DNA from: Gnetum montanum
Lineage: Eukaryota; Streptophyta; Gnetopsida; Gnetales; Gnetaceae
Reading direction: 5' to 3'
NCBI GenBank assembly: GCA_015680685.1
Contig: MNCI01009672.1
Span: 42,753-92,217 of the forward strand
DNA: 49,465 bases
Below the pieces are notes generated by a model that saw only the letters and a program-made list of their open reading frames with translations, did no database searches and was not told the origin of the DNA. Positions within the stretch are counted from its first letter, which is position 1; each line of letters opens with the position of its first letter. Positions 8,600 to 21,100 of the stretch are shown in pieces. The translations under genes and the position numbers were made by a program.

Positions 8600-10991
8600 A
8601 TGGAGACGAAGGGGTGCGAGCAAGGCCAAGATGCGCAGCAATGGCGGAGGCACGGACAGCCTTTGACTCCAATGAGCAAACTCATGGCTCATCCTTCCTT
8701 TTATCTCTGCATTCATGGCCTTTTTCATTTCCAGCAAATCTTTGACTACCTCCAGATCCAGCAGCTCCTAGCGGCCATGCTTCGTGTCATTCCAAGCCTT
8801 ACTTATGCAATTGTAAGTACAGTGATATGTTCCTTTGTTACATTCTTTCAACTTTGTTGAGCGAAACAGATCCATTATTTGTCCAATAGCAAGCAGAGCG
8901 ATTTGCTTCTTGTGGATTCCTAACGATATTTGTATATTATTCATCAAGCAAACACACAGATTTTTGCCATTCACTCGTTTCCTAGATTCCTAAATCCTAA
9001 TGAATTTCAATAATGAGAGATTGAAATCCACGTCCAGAAAAGATTATATTGTTTGAAATTGAAGGTTATTTATTGTTCAAATTTGCAGGTGAAAGACAAG
9101 TCCGGCGTTCTGAGATGGCAGAAAACAGAGGTGATTCCGGAGGATCACATCGTTTGGCCGGAACTTGGACCGGCTTGCTCCGATTCGCAAAAGAGCAATG
9201 ACGAAATCCTTGACCATTACATTGCAGAAGTGCCGCTCATGCCGTTTGACGAGACTAAACCTCCGTGGGATTTGCACGTTCTGAATTACAGGACAAGCCG
9301 AGGCGAAAGCACTTTGGTGCTACGACTGCATCATTCCTTGGGAGACGGTACTTCTTTCTTGTCTGCGTTCCTCTCCGTAGCAACGCCTGCAGATGATCCG
9401 CTTCGGCCGGTGATGATGCCTGGAAAAAATAAATCGACATCCACGGCCGTTCAAAGCAGTGCTTATGATCGCTCTTCGTTGCGACGCATTCAACGAGAGC
9501 TTGGTGGATCTGTCAGAAACCTCATTAACAAGTTCGGTATCGCGACGGCTACCTTAAGAGATATCGGCGAAGGCTTCCTCACGTATAACGGTTTTCTGGA
9601 AGACTCTAAATTTCCGACTAAACGGCCTGTTGACCAGCATGAACCTTGGATCGGCAATCATTCTTCCTGCTGCTTTCCGCTTGAAGACATCAAATACATC
9701 AAGAATCAAATTGGAGGGGTGAAATCTCAAACGTTTTCTAATTTCATGTTTTGCAATTTGCGGTTTCCCGGAACAGCGATTAATGAGTGCCAAAACTAGC
9801 AAAGTTTTCTAATTAATAGTTGTATTTTCAGTTTTTCACTGATTAACTTCGATTCTTGTAATTATATACAGACTGTCAACGACGTGATATGCGGCATCAT
9901 CTACTACGCATTTCAGCAATACTTGGAGACAACAATTGCAGACGGTGGGATAATATTATTTGTTCTGAATTTCTGATATGTCGCAACAATCTAAGAACTG
10001 AACAATCTAAGAAGGCTTATTGAATAAGCCTTCTAACATTTAACAAATGGCTCCGCTTTACTGCAATGCAGATGCGGACAGTCTCAGGAGCAACGACGTA
10101 AATCATGGTGTAGGATTGAGGCCCGTTTTTGGTGCGGCAAGTACAAAAAGGAAGAAGCAAACAAAAGTTTCTTCGCTAGTCGCAATCAACCTTAGGGCAC
10201 GGCGCGGGTTGCAGGTACATGAACAATGAAGGAATGATTTCTAACTACTAAATTACGATGACTTTGCATAGAAATAACTTTTCCGGAGTACTGAGTAACG
10301 ATACCTTGGATGTCTGGCAAAGCAGAACGTAAACGATATGCTGAAAGCAAAATCTGCAGCGCCCTGGGGAAATCGGATACACTTTATGCGTGTGCCAGTG
10401 CCGGTGGGGAAGGTGAAGGATCCTTCTCATGCAATAAAGATGGCAAAACACATCATGGATGACAAGAAAAGCAAATCTGCATCAGCTCTTGTGTAGGGTT
10501 GCCTGTTAAAGCATCGATTCCCCACGGTACTTTGGATACACCGCTTCTATTGAATGAATTGAACCACAATTCGAGTTTAAGAACTAATCTCAATTCTCAT
10601 GTTTAAATATATGGCTTTTGCGGAAATGCAGGTGAATGCAAAGTTTTATAATCAATACTTTGCCTCCAGTTCGCTGTTCATGTCAAACGTGGTTGGACCC
10701 GCCGAAAGAGTGTGCTTTTCAGGAAATCCTATGAACAGTGTCTCGTTTTTCCTCTATGGATTTCCTCAGGTATTATCTTCTTCGTGTATTTCACTTACAT
10801 GGCGATGGCAGTATGGCATAATAATGTTTCGAGTGTTACCTGTGCAGGCACTGCAACTCACGATCCTAAGCTATGTTGACAAAATCAACGTTCACATTCT
10901 CGGCCTCAGACCTTATGTGGATGCACAGCTATTTTCCAAATTCCTGGGGAAGGCTTTTTCTCAGGCCAAAACTACCATGTCCAGTGGATAA
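8600..10991 (+). CDS. WSD1-like: WSD1-type wax ester synthase/diacylglycerol acyltransferase, 7 exons, one in-frame stop
   Basis: This family esterifies fatty alcohols or diacylglycerol with acyl-CoA, making cuticular wax esters or triacylglycerol, usually at the endoplasmic reticulum. My exons are 8600-8812, 9089-9718, 9872-9944, 10072-10214, 10326-10526, 10632-10769 and 10848-10991. All introns are GT-AG and all junctions keep frame, giving about 513 codons, within the family range. Exon 1 carries PLTPMSKLMAHPSFYL. Exon 2 carries VLRWQKTEVIPEDHI, PPWDLHVLNY and the catalytic HHSLGDG (about residues 152-158). Exon 3 starts TVNDVICGIIYYA. Exon 5 has SAAPWGNRIHFMRVPVPVGK. Exon 6 has SNVVGPAERVCF, and exon 7 is the usual C-terminus. 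A single TAG (10494-10496, about codon 410) interrupts exon 5. An alternative donor at 10491 (GTGTAG) would skip it in frame, losing 12 codons. It is either a recent pseudogene or rescued by splicing. The family call is firm; whether it is active is open. Confidence 0.88.
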
Positions 10992-12240
10992 ACCAGCCTA
11001 AAATCAACTGAGCTTAAAAAAGCTAAATTAGGGTTTTAAAAGTAGAAGTATTGTTCTATCCTCTTAGAAAGAAGTGTTTATGTTATGGGGATATGTCTGC
11101 TGTGTAAGTGGATTGTGAAGTACTCAACATACTAATGAAGATGATATTTGGATGTTTTTTCACAAAAATAAACTTATGCAAGGAAAATCCGATAATAATA
11201 ATAACTTGTTGTTTAATAACTTTCTTCACTATTTTCAAGGTTATTTCTATTTGTGGTTCTTTAATGCTTAAATAAACTTTAAAAACATGGTGCACACCTG
11301 GTAGGAATTGGAACTATCATTATATTATAGTTTGACTTGGAGCAAGTTAGGGATTAGTTTTGCAATTTCCTATTTATTGTATTTATGATAGGTGGATTAT
11401 GTGGAAGGAGGCTTTTAGCCCCTATAGCTTGATTAGAATGAGAATAAGAACTTTTGAAAAATTGAATTCTAGTTTTAATACTTTATTTAAAGTTGACAAT
11501 ACTTTGCATCAATCTTTTTCAAAAAAAATTTTAGAAGGATTGTAGGTCTGCTTTTCCTTTTTAACTCTAAAGTTGCATACGAGATAATTACTAAAAATGA
11601 TCTTATTTATGATAATTTAATAACATGTAATTAATGCAATTGTCAATGCACTTTTGAATAAAAAAATGATGAATATTTGAAATAAAAAATGACAAATATT
11701 TGGAAAGTTTTCACCTTTCCAAAAATTCCATATTTTTTATGGTGTCTAATACATCAAGGTTTTCTTTGTTCAAGTTTGGGATTTCCGTCCAACTTAACAT
11801 TCTCGATGAGGTGTTAACATTTCATAGCAGAAAAAAAAACTATTCTATTTTACTTTAAAATTTATCCATAATTCAGAGATGATAAGATCCCTTAATGTTC
11901 TCTATTTTACTACATTATGCTCTTTAAATTTTCACAAATCTTATTTAAATTTCTACTAATATTAAGATTCCTTTTTCCTTGAAACTTGTGAACTTAATTA
12001 TCATAGAAAATCTCAACATAGTATTCTAGCTAGGTTGAATGTTAAAGAAATACACCATCATTATGTCATGGTGGATAACATGAACAAAGTGACTCATGAT
12101 GTCAAAATCAATGGGCACATTTAATATACCTAATTTTTAAATATACAAACTAAGAGAGAGAAAACTGTAGTTCAATCATGATCTTAAGTTGTAGGTGTTA
12201 CTATTACAAATTCTTTTTGTCCATTTAGTCTAATCTCAAG
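10992..12240. other. 3' flank of the acyltransferase gene, nothing recognised
   Basis: The first few hundred bases probably include the 3' UTR, but I could not fix a polyadenylation site. The rest is AT-rich without a recognisable domain. The frames at 11083-11295 and 11360-11545 are not convincing. Confidence 0.4.
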
Positions 12241-12247
12241 TTGCATT

Positions 12248-12480
12248 GTTCTATTTCTTTGCATGCATTTCAATTGTGCACTTCAAGCTTTCCTTTGTGT
12301 TCTAAATTATGCTAGCATTTCTTCTTTGTTTTAAGAATTTTAAATTTTCATTGCATGTTTTAGTTTTACAATTAATTCAATTGAATAGTCATTCTATTTC
12401 TTTCATTTATTTCAATTGTATGATTTAAGGTTTCCTTTATGTTTTAAACTATGTCAACATTTCTTATTTATTTTGAGACT
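12248..12480. repeat. Direct repeat of about 90 bp, period about 143
   Basis: The block TTCTATTTCTTT..TTTCAATTGT..CTTTCCTTTGTGTTCTAAA..ATTTCTTCTTTGTTTTAAG starts near 12249. It recurs, diverged, from 12392 to 12480. It lies just left of the gag-protease remnant of copy C and may belong to that element. Confidence 0.5.
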
Positions 12481-12539
12481 TCTCCAAGGTCATTGTCAAT
12501 AGGTTGGTCTAGAAAAAGATAACAATCATTATGTTAGTT

Positions 12540-13440
12540 AAAGTAGATTATAACATTCTATCTCAATGAACCCTATATACAACACTTGTTACTTGGAAAG
12601 TGACTAGTCAGAGGAAATTAATACAACCAAGGTTGAAACATCACATGCCAAGGAAAATAATTTCCTTACAACAATGGAACAAGTTAAATGGTTCTTAAAA
12701 AAAAAAGAGAACACATTGTTGAACCTATACGACCTAGTCATTACTTTCCCTACCCATAGAGATGCACTAGCTTAAGTGTTGACTTGTATTCATGTGAGCG
12801 GAAACATGCCTATCAAAAAAATTCTATCCACTCTATCATTTAGCAAACTTCACTTTGGGAAAAATGGGCATTAATCCATGCTCACCTTTTATGACAATGA
12901 AGAGATGATTGACTCATGAAATGGAGAAATACTATATGCTCCTCTCCTCATTTTCATGTGTGTTGACAAGTACAAGGTTCATCCTATTCATGTGGATGAT
13001 AGGACAACAACCAACATGATACCATACACTATTGTTTAGGAACTAGGCTTAAACAAAAACATCCAAGAAACCTATACCTTTGCATTGAAGTCATTCAATG
13101 AGTCATAAGTAGTGGCTTGAGATTCTATCTCCTTATATTTTGTAGCTAGAGAGTAGTTTTCCAAATCTGCTAACTTTCTAGTAGTTGAAGAGACACTTAG
13201 TTTCAACATGATCCTAGGAAGACCATGGTTAGCTAATCCTTGTGTGGTATCATCTCCTATACACTAGAATCTCCATGAAGGTGGGAAAATTATGATTAAT
13301 GGAGATAACATGGGTTCACCCTTTGTCAACAACATCAACATTGATTGAGATTTGGAGGTGGAGTTTTAAGATGAAACTCCCAACACTCAAGCTAGGACCA
13401 ACAACAAAAACAAAAAGGCTAAAACATCCAACTCTACAAA
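12540..13440 (+). pseudogene. Copy C: gag end and retropepsin remnant of gypsy-like element
   Basis: Conceptual + translation with several stops gives a gag-end run (MEQVKWFLKKKREHIVEP..) and then an aspartic-protease-like domain. That domain runs DDRTTTNMIPYTIV, ELGLNKNIQETYTFALKSFN, ANFLVVEETLSFNMILGRPW and VVSSPIH..HEGGKIMI. The same order is seen at 25300-25975 (A) and 41180-41875 (B), where the protease begins SDGATTNVIP and NDGLTTNVIP. The D-G-A-T-like start and the later I-L-G-R-P-W are the family hallmarks of Ty3/gypsy retropepsins. No reverse transcriptase follows. It is degenerate and clearly a pseudogene. Confidence 0.65.
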
Positions 13441-14116
13441 CTTAAATGATTAATGAAAACACCTATTGATTGCCATTTTGAACAAGAAGAATGGTTAAAC
13501 TAGGATTGCACAAAAGAAGCTCCTTGATCAGTCTATCATCTCATCTTTTGTTAATGATCATTTATTTGCATTGGTAGCCTTTTATCATTTTTCCATGTCC
13601 ATTTTATTTTTGTATTTTCTTTCAAGACTTTTCCATGCTTACTAGAAAATTACAATGGTTCGTCAAGGCCTAAAACTAGTAAGACCATGACCTTCCAAGG
13701 CATAAAAATGGTGGCTTGTCAAGGCCTAAAACTAGTAATTTTATGGCCTTCCTTTTTATATCTCTCTTATATTTATACTATCGCCTGTTACACCTTCTTT
13801 TATATCTTTATTGTTTAATTGTCAAACTTTACTTCATAGCCTTACTATTTTAACCTATAGCCTTTTGTGCAAGAAAATATAAAAAAAACTAAGAAAATAT
13901 AAAATATTTAAAACAAAAAGTTTTAAATTATGAATGAAAATGATAATACCGACAACCATGATCACACTGTATGATAAAATAGTTACAAAAATACAATTGT
14001 AGCCATAACTACACAATACAATATGATAATAATTAAATAATACAATCTCTAAGGCTATGATAGCCAAAACCATAACACTAATGGTATGGAAAAAATGATA
14101 GATCATGATGGAATCA

Positions 14117-14220
14117 TCAAATAGCCAAAACTAATCCATAAGGGAGAGGAGGAGGATCTTCATCATCCACATGATCATTAACATTGTCACCAAATTCATC
14201 ATTGTAAAAACCAAAGACTT
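14117..14220 (-). pseudogene. Copy C: probable terminal exon of antisense ORF
   Basis: The minus strand reads a short acidic tail (NDEFGDNVNDHVDDEDPPP) ending in a stop near 14117. It matches the acidic tail of the terminal exon in copy A (26815-26883) and copy B (42661-42733). A TTTTGTTTAG acceptor-like sequence precedes it, close to the TTTTTTGTTTATAG of copy A. The exact exon start is uncertain, because the phase does not match A perfectly. Confidence 0.45.
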
Positions 14221-14299
14221 CTAAACAAAACATTAGAACTGTTTGGATATAAAACCACATCAAAACCAAAAATTCTACAACAAAATGAAAATAGACCAA

Positions 14300-15880
14300 T
14301 GCAGATTCTAGAGACTAGAAAAGATCATAAAAAATTATCAAAAATTATTTTCAGTTGCAAATGCAAATAACATGTTCCCAACAACAAAATGAACGAACAA
14401 TGCTACAATCCAAGTGTAGAAAAAATCAAATTGTGCCAATTTTCAATCAAAATTTTTAGTGAGAAAACTTGGTTTGTAATGAATCAACTATAGTAAACAC
14501 ATAAAAAATTTGCAAAAAAAGAAAAAGAAAAAGAAAAAGAAAATTTAAAAATTTAAAACTCTACACAAAACCCTTCCCTACTATTCCCACCATCTCCCAT
14601 GATCCAAAATGCTAAGAACATGTGGTCAAAAATTTAAGAACGCTATTATTTTTTCATTGAAAAAACTACAAAATTTTAATAAAATTGGCCAAAATTCTAG
14701 AAATTGGGTTGGAAAAATACCCATAAAAATTTAATAGAAAATCTAAAAATATGGTTTAGCCTCCAGATCAACTTAAAAATCAAAACAACAATCCCACATA
14801 GTTGGAAGTAGAAAATTTCATCACATGCAATCTAGGAAAAATGTTAAAGGTGAGGCAAAATTGATGAAATTAGAGCAAAAATGTTGAGCACAAGTTTGGG
14901 GAAAATCCAAATCTTGATTCCAATATAATCGGTAGGCCCAAGCCTTTAATTTGATAAAAAAAGATTGAAAAATTTCAACCTAGATAAGCCTAGAGGTGGA
15001 AAAACATTTTTACAAATCTTTGAAAAATTAGAAAAAAGGTGAAAATTTGGTACCTAGAAAATCTTGATGAAGAACCTTCTTTCATAGTAGGATTTGAAAG
15101 ACTTGAAATAATGCATATGGCCTTCTCTACCTCATCCAAGTTTGGATTTTGACTGCTTAACCCAATCTTCCTCAGCATGATTGCCAAAAACTTCAAACCT
15201 TTGCTTTGATTATTGTGGAAGAAAAGCCCAAAACTCCTTGCCCTGCTACACCAATGTTGTAAAATGGAAATGGGTGGATGCCATGACGATTGGAAAGATG
15301 TGGTTGATCTGGTGTTTTAATTGTAGATTCTAGGTGCCACACTTAGAAGACTTAGAGAAAAATTACTTTAATGCTAAGGTTTGATGTGAGGAATCTATCA
15401 ATATTCTCTAAATGTAGATAAGAAAAAGCCTCTGGGATGCCAAGGAAACCTTGTTCACATTAAGCATAGAGATGTTTGAGAGGGTAACAAGCCTTATACG
15501 ATAGGTCTTGATAGAAAGTTTCTATTTTTGACCATCCAAGGTAGGCTTTCAAAACCAATGCATACATCCACATGAAGAGCTTGAAACCTTTGTAGTATGT
15601 TGACCACAAGAAATCCAACATATTTAGAAAACATATAAATATTGTAACTAATCCATTGACATCTCAAATCCAAGCTCTAACCATCCAAAGGATCCCACCA
15701 ATGTTCACGATTTCAGTAAGTTCCAATACACCAAAATTTGACATAATGAAGTACATAAGTTGGACGTTTAGTATTTATACATTGGAATTCAAAGCTAAAT
15801 ATGTTATTCCAATTTATGAACCACCATATGACACCTCAAGAACATTTAATCATTACCAAAAGATATCATACATTGCCAAT
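14300..15880. other. Copy C interior, mostly unrecognised
   Basis: A (GAAAAA)n-like run lies at 14515-14542. On the minus strand, 14990-15230 encodes an open stretch including KFLAIMLRKIGLSSQNPNLD and SSLSNPTMKEGSSSRFSR, followed by a possible donor (CTAG|GTACCA). It could be an exon of a captured gene, but I do not recognise it. No RT or integrase motif was seen. Confidence 0.35.
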
Positions 15881-15899
15881 ATTGACACTAGAAGCTACA

Positions 15900-16880
15900 A
15901 ATCTTGCCATAAATCTTAGGCATTGAAGTAGAGATCTTGAAACTCTTAAATCCTATCAAAAATATCAAAAAGCTCTCCAAACCTAGTATTCACATTGAGC
16001 ATACATGTTCATCACGTTGGGCCAATGTATATGCCAACATGGGGGGCCAAATCAAACCTCTATCTTGGCTTATACATTCTCAAAATTGTAGATTTTTAGC
16101 TAAAACTCTAGGCATTACACTCCCAAATTAGTCAAACTTGGTATGCACATTGGTCATATATGCTCCACATGTTAGCCAATGTATGACAATGTGAAGATAT
16201 CAGAAAACTAAAAACTTTGTAAATATGAGCTCAAAAATTGTAGATCTCTCTTTGAAACACCAACTGATGCACTAGGAGAATAGAGAGATAAAAAACCCTA
16301 TTAAAAAACTTCCAAAATTAGTAAAACTTGGTATGCACATGGGGCATATATGCCCCACACATTGGCCAGTATATATGCTAATGTGGAGATATCAAAAAAC
16401 TCAAAATTGGTCAATATGACTCCTAAAACATAAGATCTACCTCCAGAACCCTAGTCGCTCTACCGGGAATGTGGGCAGGTGAAAACCTTATCAAAAAGTG
16501 CTCAAAATAGTGAAATTTGATTCCATATGTTGAGGATCAAATTTCCCACATTAGGTCAGCATATAAGGCAATGTTTGGGCCTATAAAAGCCTTCAAGTGG
16601 GTCAATATCACTCCAAAAATTGTAGATTTCACTTCTTCTTGCTAGTGCTAACTTGACAATTCATAAGATTCAAAAAACTTGGTTGAAACTTCACCAAACC
16701 TTCCCACAAAAGTGATATATGCTAGTAATTCTACCCCACATGTTGGTCCAATGTATATGCCAACAAGTGGGTACAAGAAACCTCTAATTCACTTAAAACA
16801 ACTCTAGAATAGCAGATTTTTTCACCAAACCCTAGGCATTGTAGTAGGGGATTTGAGACTTCAAGAGCATGGCTAAAATC
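15900..16880. repeat. Degenerate tandem repeat, period about 190 bp
   Basis: Four to five diverged units share a common order: TTGGTATGCACATTGG, CATATATGC(T/C)CCACA, then GCCAATGTATATGCCAACAT, then ATTGTAGATTTCAC and AACCCTAGGCATT. The GTAGAT-type landmark occurs near 16087, 16246, 16433, 16622 and 16812, with most spacings of 187-190 bp. It lies inside the copy C interval. Confidence 0.55.
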
Positions 16881-19149
16881 ATTCCTAGATTTGACATATA
16901 ACCCTTACATGTTATAAGAATAGCTTATACACATTGGAGTTCATGTTTGAAGATTTTCCATGTTGAAACTTTAGGCCTCATAAGTTGGGCCAACAAGCAA
17001 GACAACAAATAGAGTACAAACAAGCTTAAAAACTAGTCAATCTAGCTTGAAAAAAATCCAAATAGGCCCCACAAGTTGTGCACATGAAACATAATAATCA
17101 CACATTGATGCAATAGATTCTACATGTTGGGAATGCAAGGTTTTAGCTTTTTTATTTTTTTTTACCACCAAAAAGAAAAACAATTTTCTAGTAGTTTACT
17201 ACTAGTTTTTTCAATATTTTTCTATTTTTTTCATGATTTTTTATTTCTTTAGCTTTTTAAATAGTTTTTTATTCATAACCTATTTTCCTTAGCTTTTTGC
17301 CAATTTTGACTATTAGCAACATGTTTTGTCTAAGTTTTCACCTATTTTGGCAATTTGTAACTTATTTTCATTGAATTTTTATTTATTTTAATTATAATAA
17401 ATATTATTATACTATTTCTAACTTGGTGCAACCTTATTTGACCACGTTTGACCCAATCAACATCATTTGATCTCATTTGGTATCATTTTTTGATACCATG
17501 TGGTGTTATGTGACAAAACTTTACACCATTTGTGGCCCTACTTTACATTGTTTTGCATCATTTGCCATCATTTGGTATCATTTTTCATAGTTCTAAGTTC
17601 ATTTTTCTATGTTGGAAATCACTCAACATTATTTTACACCATCTCAACATCATTCTTCATCATTTGACATCATTTTTTCATTATTACAACTTCATTTGAT
17701 ATCATTTTTTTACCATTTTGACCTTATTTGAGGCCATTTTTATCATTTTGATCACATTTGTCCTTGTTTCACCTTCATTTGCATGATTGGGTATTGTTTG
17801 GCATTAGTTTCTATCATTTATGACATTATCTGACCTTCTTTTACCTCATTTTGCCTAGTTTTACCTTGCTTCACCTTGTTATGACCTTATTGTTATGCCT
17901 TGTCTAGCCTTGTTTCATCATGTTCTAGCCCTACTTTGCCTCAATTTGCTCTATTATTACAACTATTTTCAATTATTTTAACATTATTTAACAATTTTAT
18001 TATGCAAATGCCACTTAATGTGTTTATGTTGACATGTATGATTGAACTAGAAAGATGAGAAAGTGATTTGACTAGCCTTGAAGCTCAAACAGACACTTCT
18101 GATGATGTTTTTTGATAAGATGGACTTGAACACTCAAACCAAGAGCCTATAGACCTTTAACTATCTAACCTTAATATTATGTAATGGCCTAACTACTTGT
18201 AACCTTGAAACAAGATACATCATAAAGAGTTTCTTTGTTGAATTCCTCATTTCAAATCATAATAGTGAGGAGAAAACCTTAAAACCAAGTTTCTCACTAG
18301 AACTTTAGCTTACTCAAAATGCCATCAAACCCTTGCATGGAAACATGAAAGTATTTACATAACATTGATTACATCTAACATTAACATATTTTCTCTTAGT
18401 GTTGTTTGCCTTTGTTTATAGGTTTGAACTAGAATTTGACATTCACAACCCTTCTTGTCTATAACAAGTAAGTCTACATGACCTCTTATATCCTTTTGGT
18501 GTCTCAAAGCATTGCAACCTTTGTATAAATCTATGAAAAAAATATAGATTTCTCATGTTGTAATAAATGGTGGCTTGTATCTATTTATTTTCTCATGTAG
18601 CCTTATGCAATCTCTTGTAATAACATGAACTTTTTGACTTGTTTTCTTATCCTCTTCAAGTTATGCTTGTAGCATGAATCTTTAAGTCATCACAAAGGTA
18701 TGAGTTATCATAGAAGTGAGTTATCACATGACCTTGATGCACAAGATTTGGTTTGCTTGTCCAAGTATGACAATAATGCTTACCTCACATCACTTTTGTT
18801 ACCCCTCCAGAGCCATAACCCCATAACCAACTTACATCCTTCCTTACCTTCTTGACAATGAAAATCTATGTTTTGTATTCTTTGTTGATGTCTCTTGAGA
18901 TTAATCCTCTAAACATCAACAAAGAGCGGCTAATGAAGCATCCCAAAGAGATTTTACATTTTGTATAAAAAGCCTAATTTCCAAGAACTTGAGTCGTAAT
19001 TGGATGGGAATTTAAAGCATGAATAAAAATCCTACATTGTAACCTTATTATTGAAAAACTTTGAACATTTCTTCATGTGTAGAGATGGAATTCACAGCCC
19101 ACAATGTTGGAATTCTATTTAAGCCAACTTGTGAAGCCTAAAATATAAA
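16881..19149. other. Low-complexity AT-rich interval within copy C
   Basis: From about 17410 to 17960 the + strand is dominated by diverged CATCATTTG / CATTTTG / CACCTT-like pieces, a simple-sequence expansion that has decayed. The rest has no recognised domain. No pol remnant was found on either strand. Confidence 0.4.
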
Positions 19150-20005
19150 TACATTGCCAAACTTTTGCAACAAAATTCCAAAACGTTGGTGGCATACACA
19201 TTGGAGTTTGGATAATCAAAATAGACCACATGCCATTAAATTTGGTAAGAAAAATCACAAACATTGGTGGTTAATACATTGCACTTTTTGGATGGTGAAA
19301 GTACCAAAAATGTTGGTATTTCATGCCCAAAAGATAAAAAATGATGTGCATCATATGCTGAATATTTTGGCCACCAAAAGCTTTCAAAATGTTGCAGAAT
19401 TTGTTAGAAATTTGGCAAAAATCATGGTAGAACCAACAAGGAATAAATTAGAACACCCATAGCCTATTTAAACATAAATTGGCTTCATTTTAAGGACTTT
19501 TGGATTTTTACAACTCTTTTAAACTTGATACTTTTGACAAAGAAAGATTCAATAGTCTAGAACCAATTTTAAAGAGTAGATCATTAAAGGCATTGAGATT
19601 TTATTTTAGAAGAAATGAGCTTGATATACTTGGAAGGACTACAACATACATGTTTCCCATCCATAAACAAGATTGTTATCATTATTTTAAGAAGTTGTGG
19701 AATGATTGTTGTTCCACATCTTATACTCTTTGAACTTTGTATGTTTTTATAATATTAAAACAAATTGTTTGTAGTGTTTTGCATATTTTTTGCAACTTTA
19801 TTATGGTGTCATTTCTATTTATTACACATTTTTAGTTTGTTTTCCATCATACTTTCATCTTGGTAACAAATCCTCCAAGTCCTCAAGTGATCGACAAGAT
19901 CATTTAAGATGCTTCGGATTCCTTTTTGAGCATTATGTATCTCAGGTCAAAATTTTTTGTATGAAAACATTTGGCCCTTTGGCATCAAATTTTTCTATTA
20001 TTACA
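19150..20005 (+). mobile_element. Copy C LTR-like segment
   Basis: It parallels the LTR-like segments 21101-21965 and 37034-37905. Shared landmarks, in order, are AAAAATCATGGTAGAA.., CATTTTAAGGACTTTT, then TTGGTAACAAATCCTCCAAGTCCTCA and a final TTTGGCCCTTTGGCAT..TTATTACA. Homology ends at 20005 with a CA terminus. It is more diverged than A and B are from each other. It probably represents the 3' LTR of copy C; the start is approximate. Confidence 0.5.
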
Positions 20006-20032
20006 CCCATCTGGGATGTAATAATAGAAAAA
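19990..20032. repeat. Perfect 16-bp inverted repeat at the copy C LTR terminus
   Basis: TTTTTCTATTATTACA (19990-20005) is followed after 11 bp by its exact reverse complement (20017-20032). The left arm is the last 16 bp of the LTR-like segment. It could form a stem-loop or be an inverted LTR-end remnant. Confidence 0.7.
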
Positions 20033-21100
20033 TAGGTCCATTAGCATCGTGTAGCCTTGTTAGGGTCATGCAAGCTCATACCACATGTTGTCCTCACACT
20101 TCGCTAGTTGGAAGCCTAGCCAACACCATGTTCTACCTTTGTTTGCTACTTGGCACTGATGTGCTCACCATTGTTGCATTGCATGTCCTATGTTACATCA
20201 CTAGCATTTGCCTATGTGCTTGGCGATGTCATCACCATCACAAACCTGCTTAACATTGAGTAATAAATCCTGGCCTAGATCTATAACTTAGATCAGTAGT
20301 TGATCCACATAGTTTTTGATTCTCTAGTGAATCCTTTAGCTTGACCTCACTACCTCTTGTGCCACCAAGTAGCTGAAACCCTCATGTGGCAAGAAACCCC
20401 TACTCTACCTTACCATTCACACCATGGCTATCTTGCAATCTATGGCTATTGCAGCCTTATATTGGGTAGCATAGGCCTTGAAATAACCTCTCTTGTTACT
20501 TGGCCTACCACCATAGCTTGATCTACCATCACACACTACCTCTGCACATATGGTTGTGCTATTTTGCTACATGCTACCATTTGTTGAACCACCTTGCTAC
20601 ACACCATTTTCCATAGCCCTTGTAACATCCATGATCCTTGCAACCCTTACAACCCTCATGGTCCTTGCTATGCACTATCCACCACCTTCTTACTAGTTGC
20701 CTCATGTAGTGCTTATCAATATTCCTACACAAGCTCAAGATCAATGGCTCCTGCATCCTCATTGATGATAGCACTAAGTGCCTGGCCTACACCTACCTAA
20801 ATCTGCAAAAGCTCTCCATCATCTCTTTTTCCCTTGATGTCTCAAACATCCTAAATAAAAATTTTGTTATAATCCATAGCCAAAATTCTTTGCTAAAAAA
20901 TAAAGGTAGATTCAATTGCCTTATTTTCCCCAAAAGTATTGCACTACCACCCTTTCTTACTACAATTTAAGGTAGTTTTTAATGTAAAATATGAGATGTA
21001 TAGCCTATACACTATAAATCTCTTATATCCTACCTTGTGGAGGCTAAAAAAAATATGCTTCAAAAACTATAAATACCTTATCTCCTAGCTTGTGGAGGTT
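20033..21100. other. Spacer between copies C and A
   Basis: From 20090 to 20800 the + strand is rich in CCTA/CCAT/CTTG-type pieces (ACCATGGCTA, CACTACCTC, CATCCATGATCC), a decayed low-complexity stretch that gives spurious open frames on both strands. At 21005-21100 a 50-60-bp motif with CTATAAAT..CTAGCTTGTGGAGG occurs twice, next to the start of copy A. Confidence 0.4.

Noticed and set aside
8416-8745. 109-codon + frame over the start of the WSD gene
   Set aside because: It overlaps exon 1 in another frame; exon 1 has the family motif PLTPMSKLMAHPSFYL and a clean donor.
9554-9802. Minus-strand open frame inside exon 2 of the WSD gene
   Set aside because: It is a shadow of the real exon and has no recognisable motif.
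15225-15300. Possible degenerate copia LTR/primer junction (CTGCTACACCAATGTTGTAAAATGG)
   Set aside because: Only a loose match to the GCTCTGATACCA complement of the copia primer site, and no paired LTR was found.
20033-20800. Several open frames on both strands
   Set aside because: Composition is a decayed low-complexity CCAT/CTTG sequence; frames are open by bias, not by coding.
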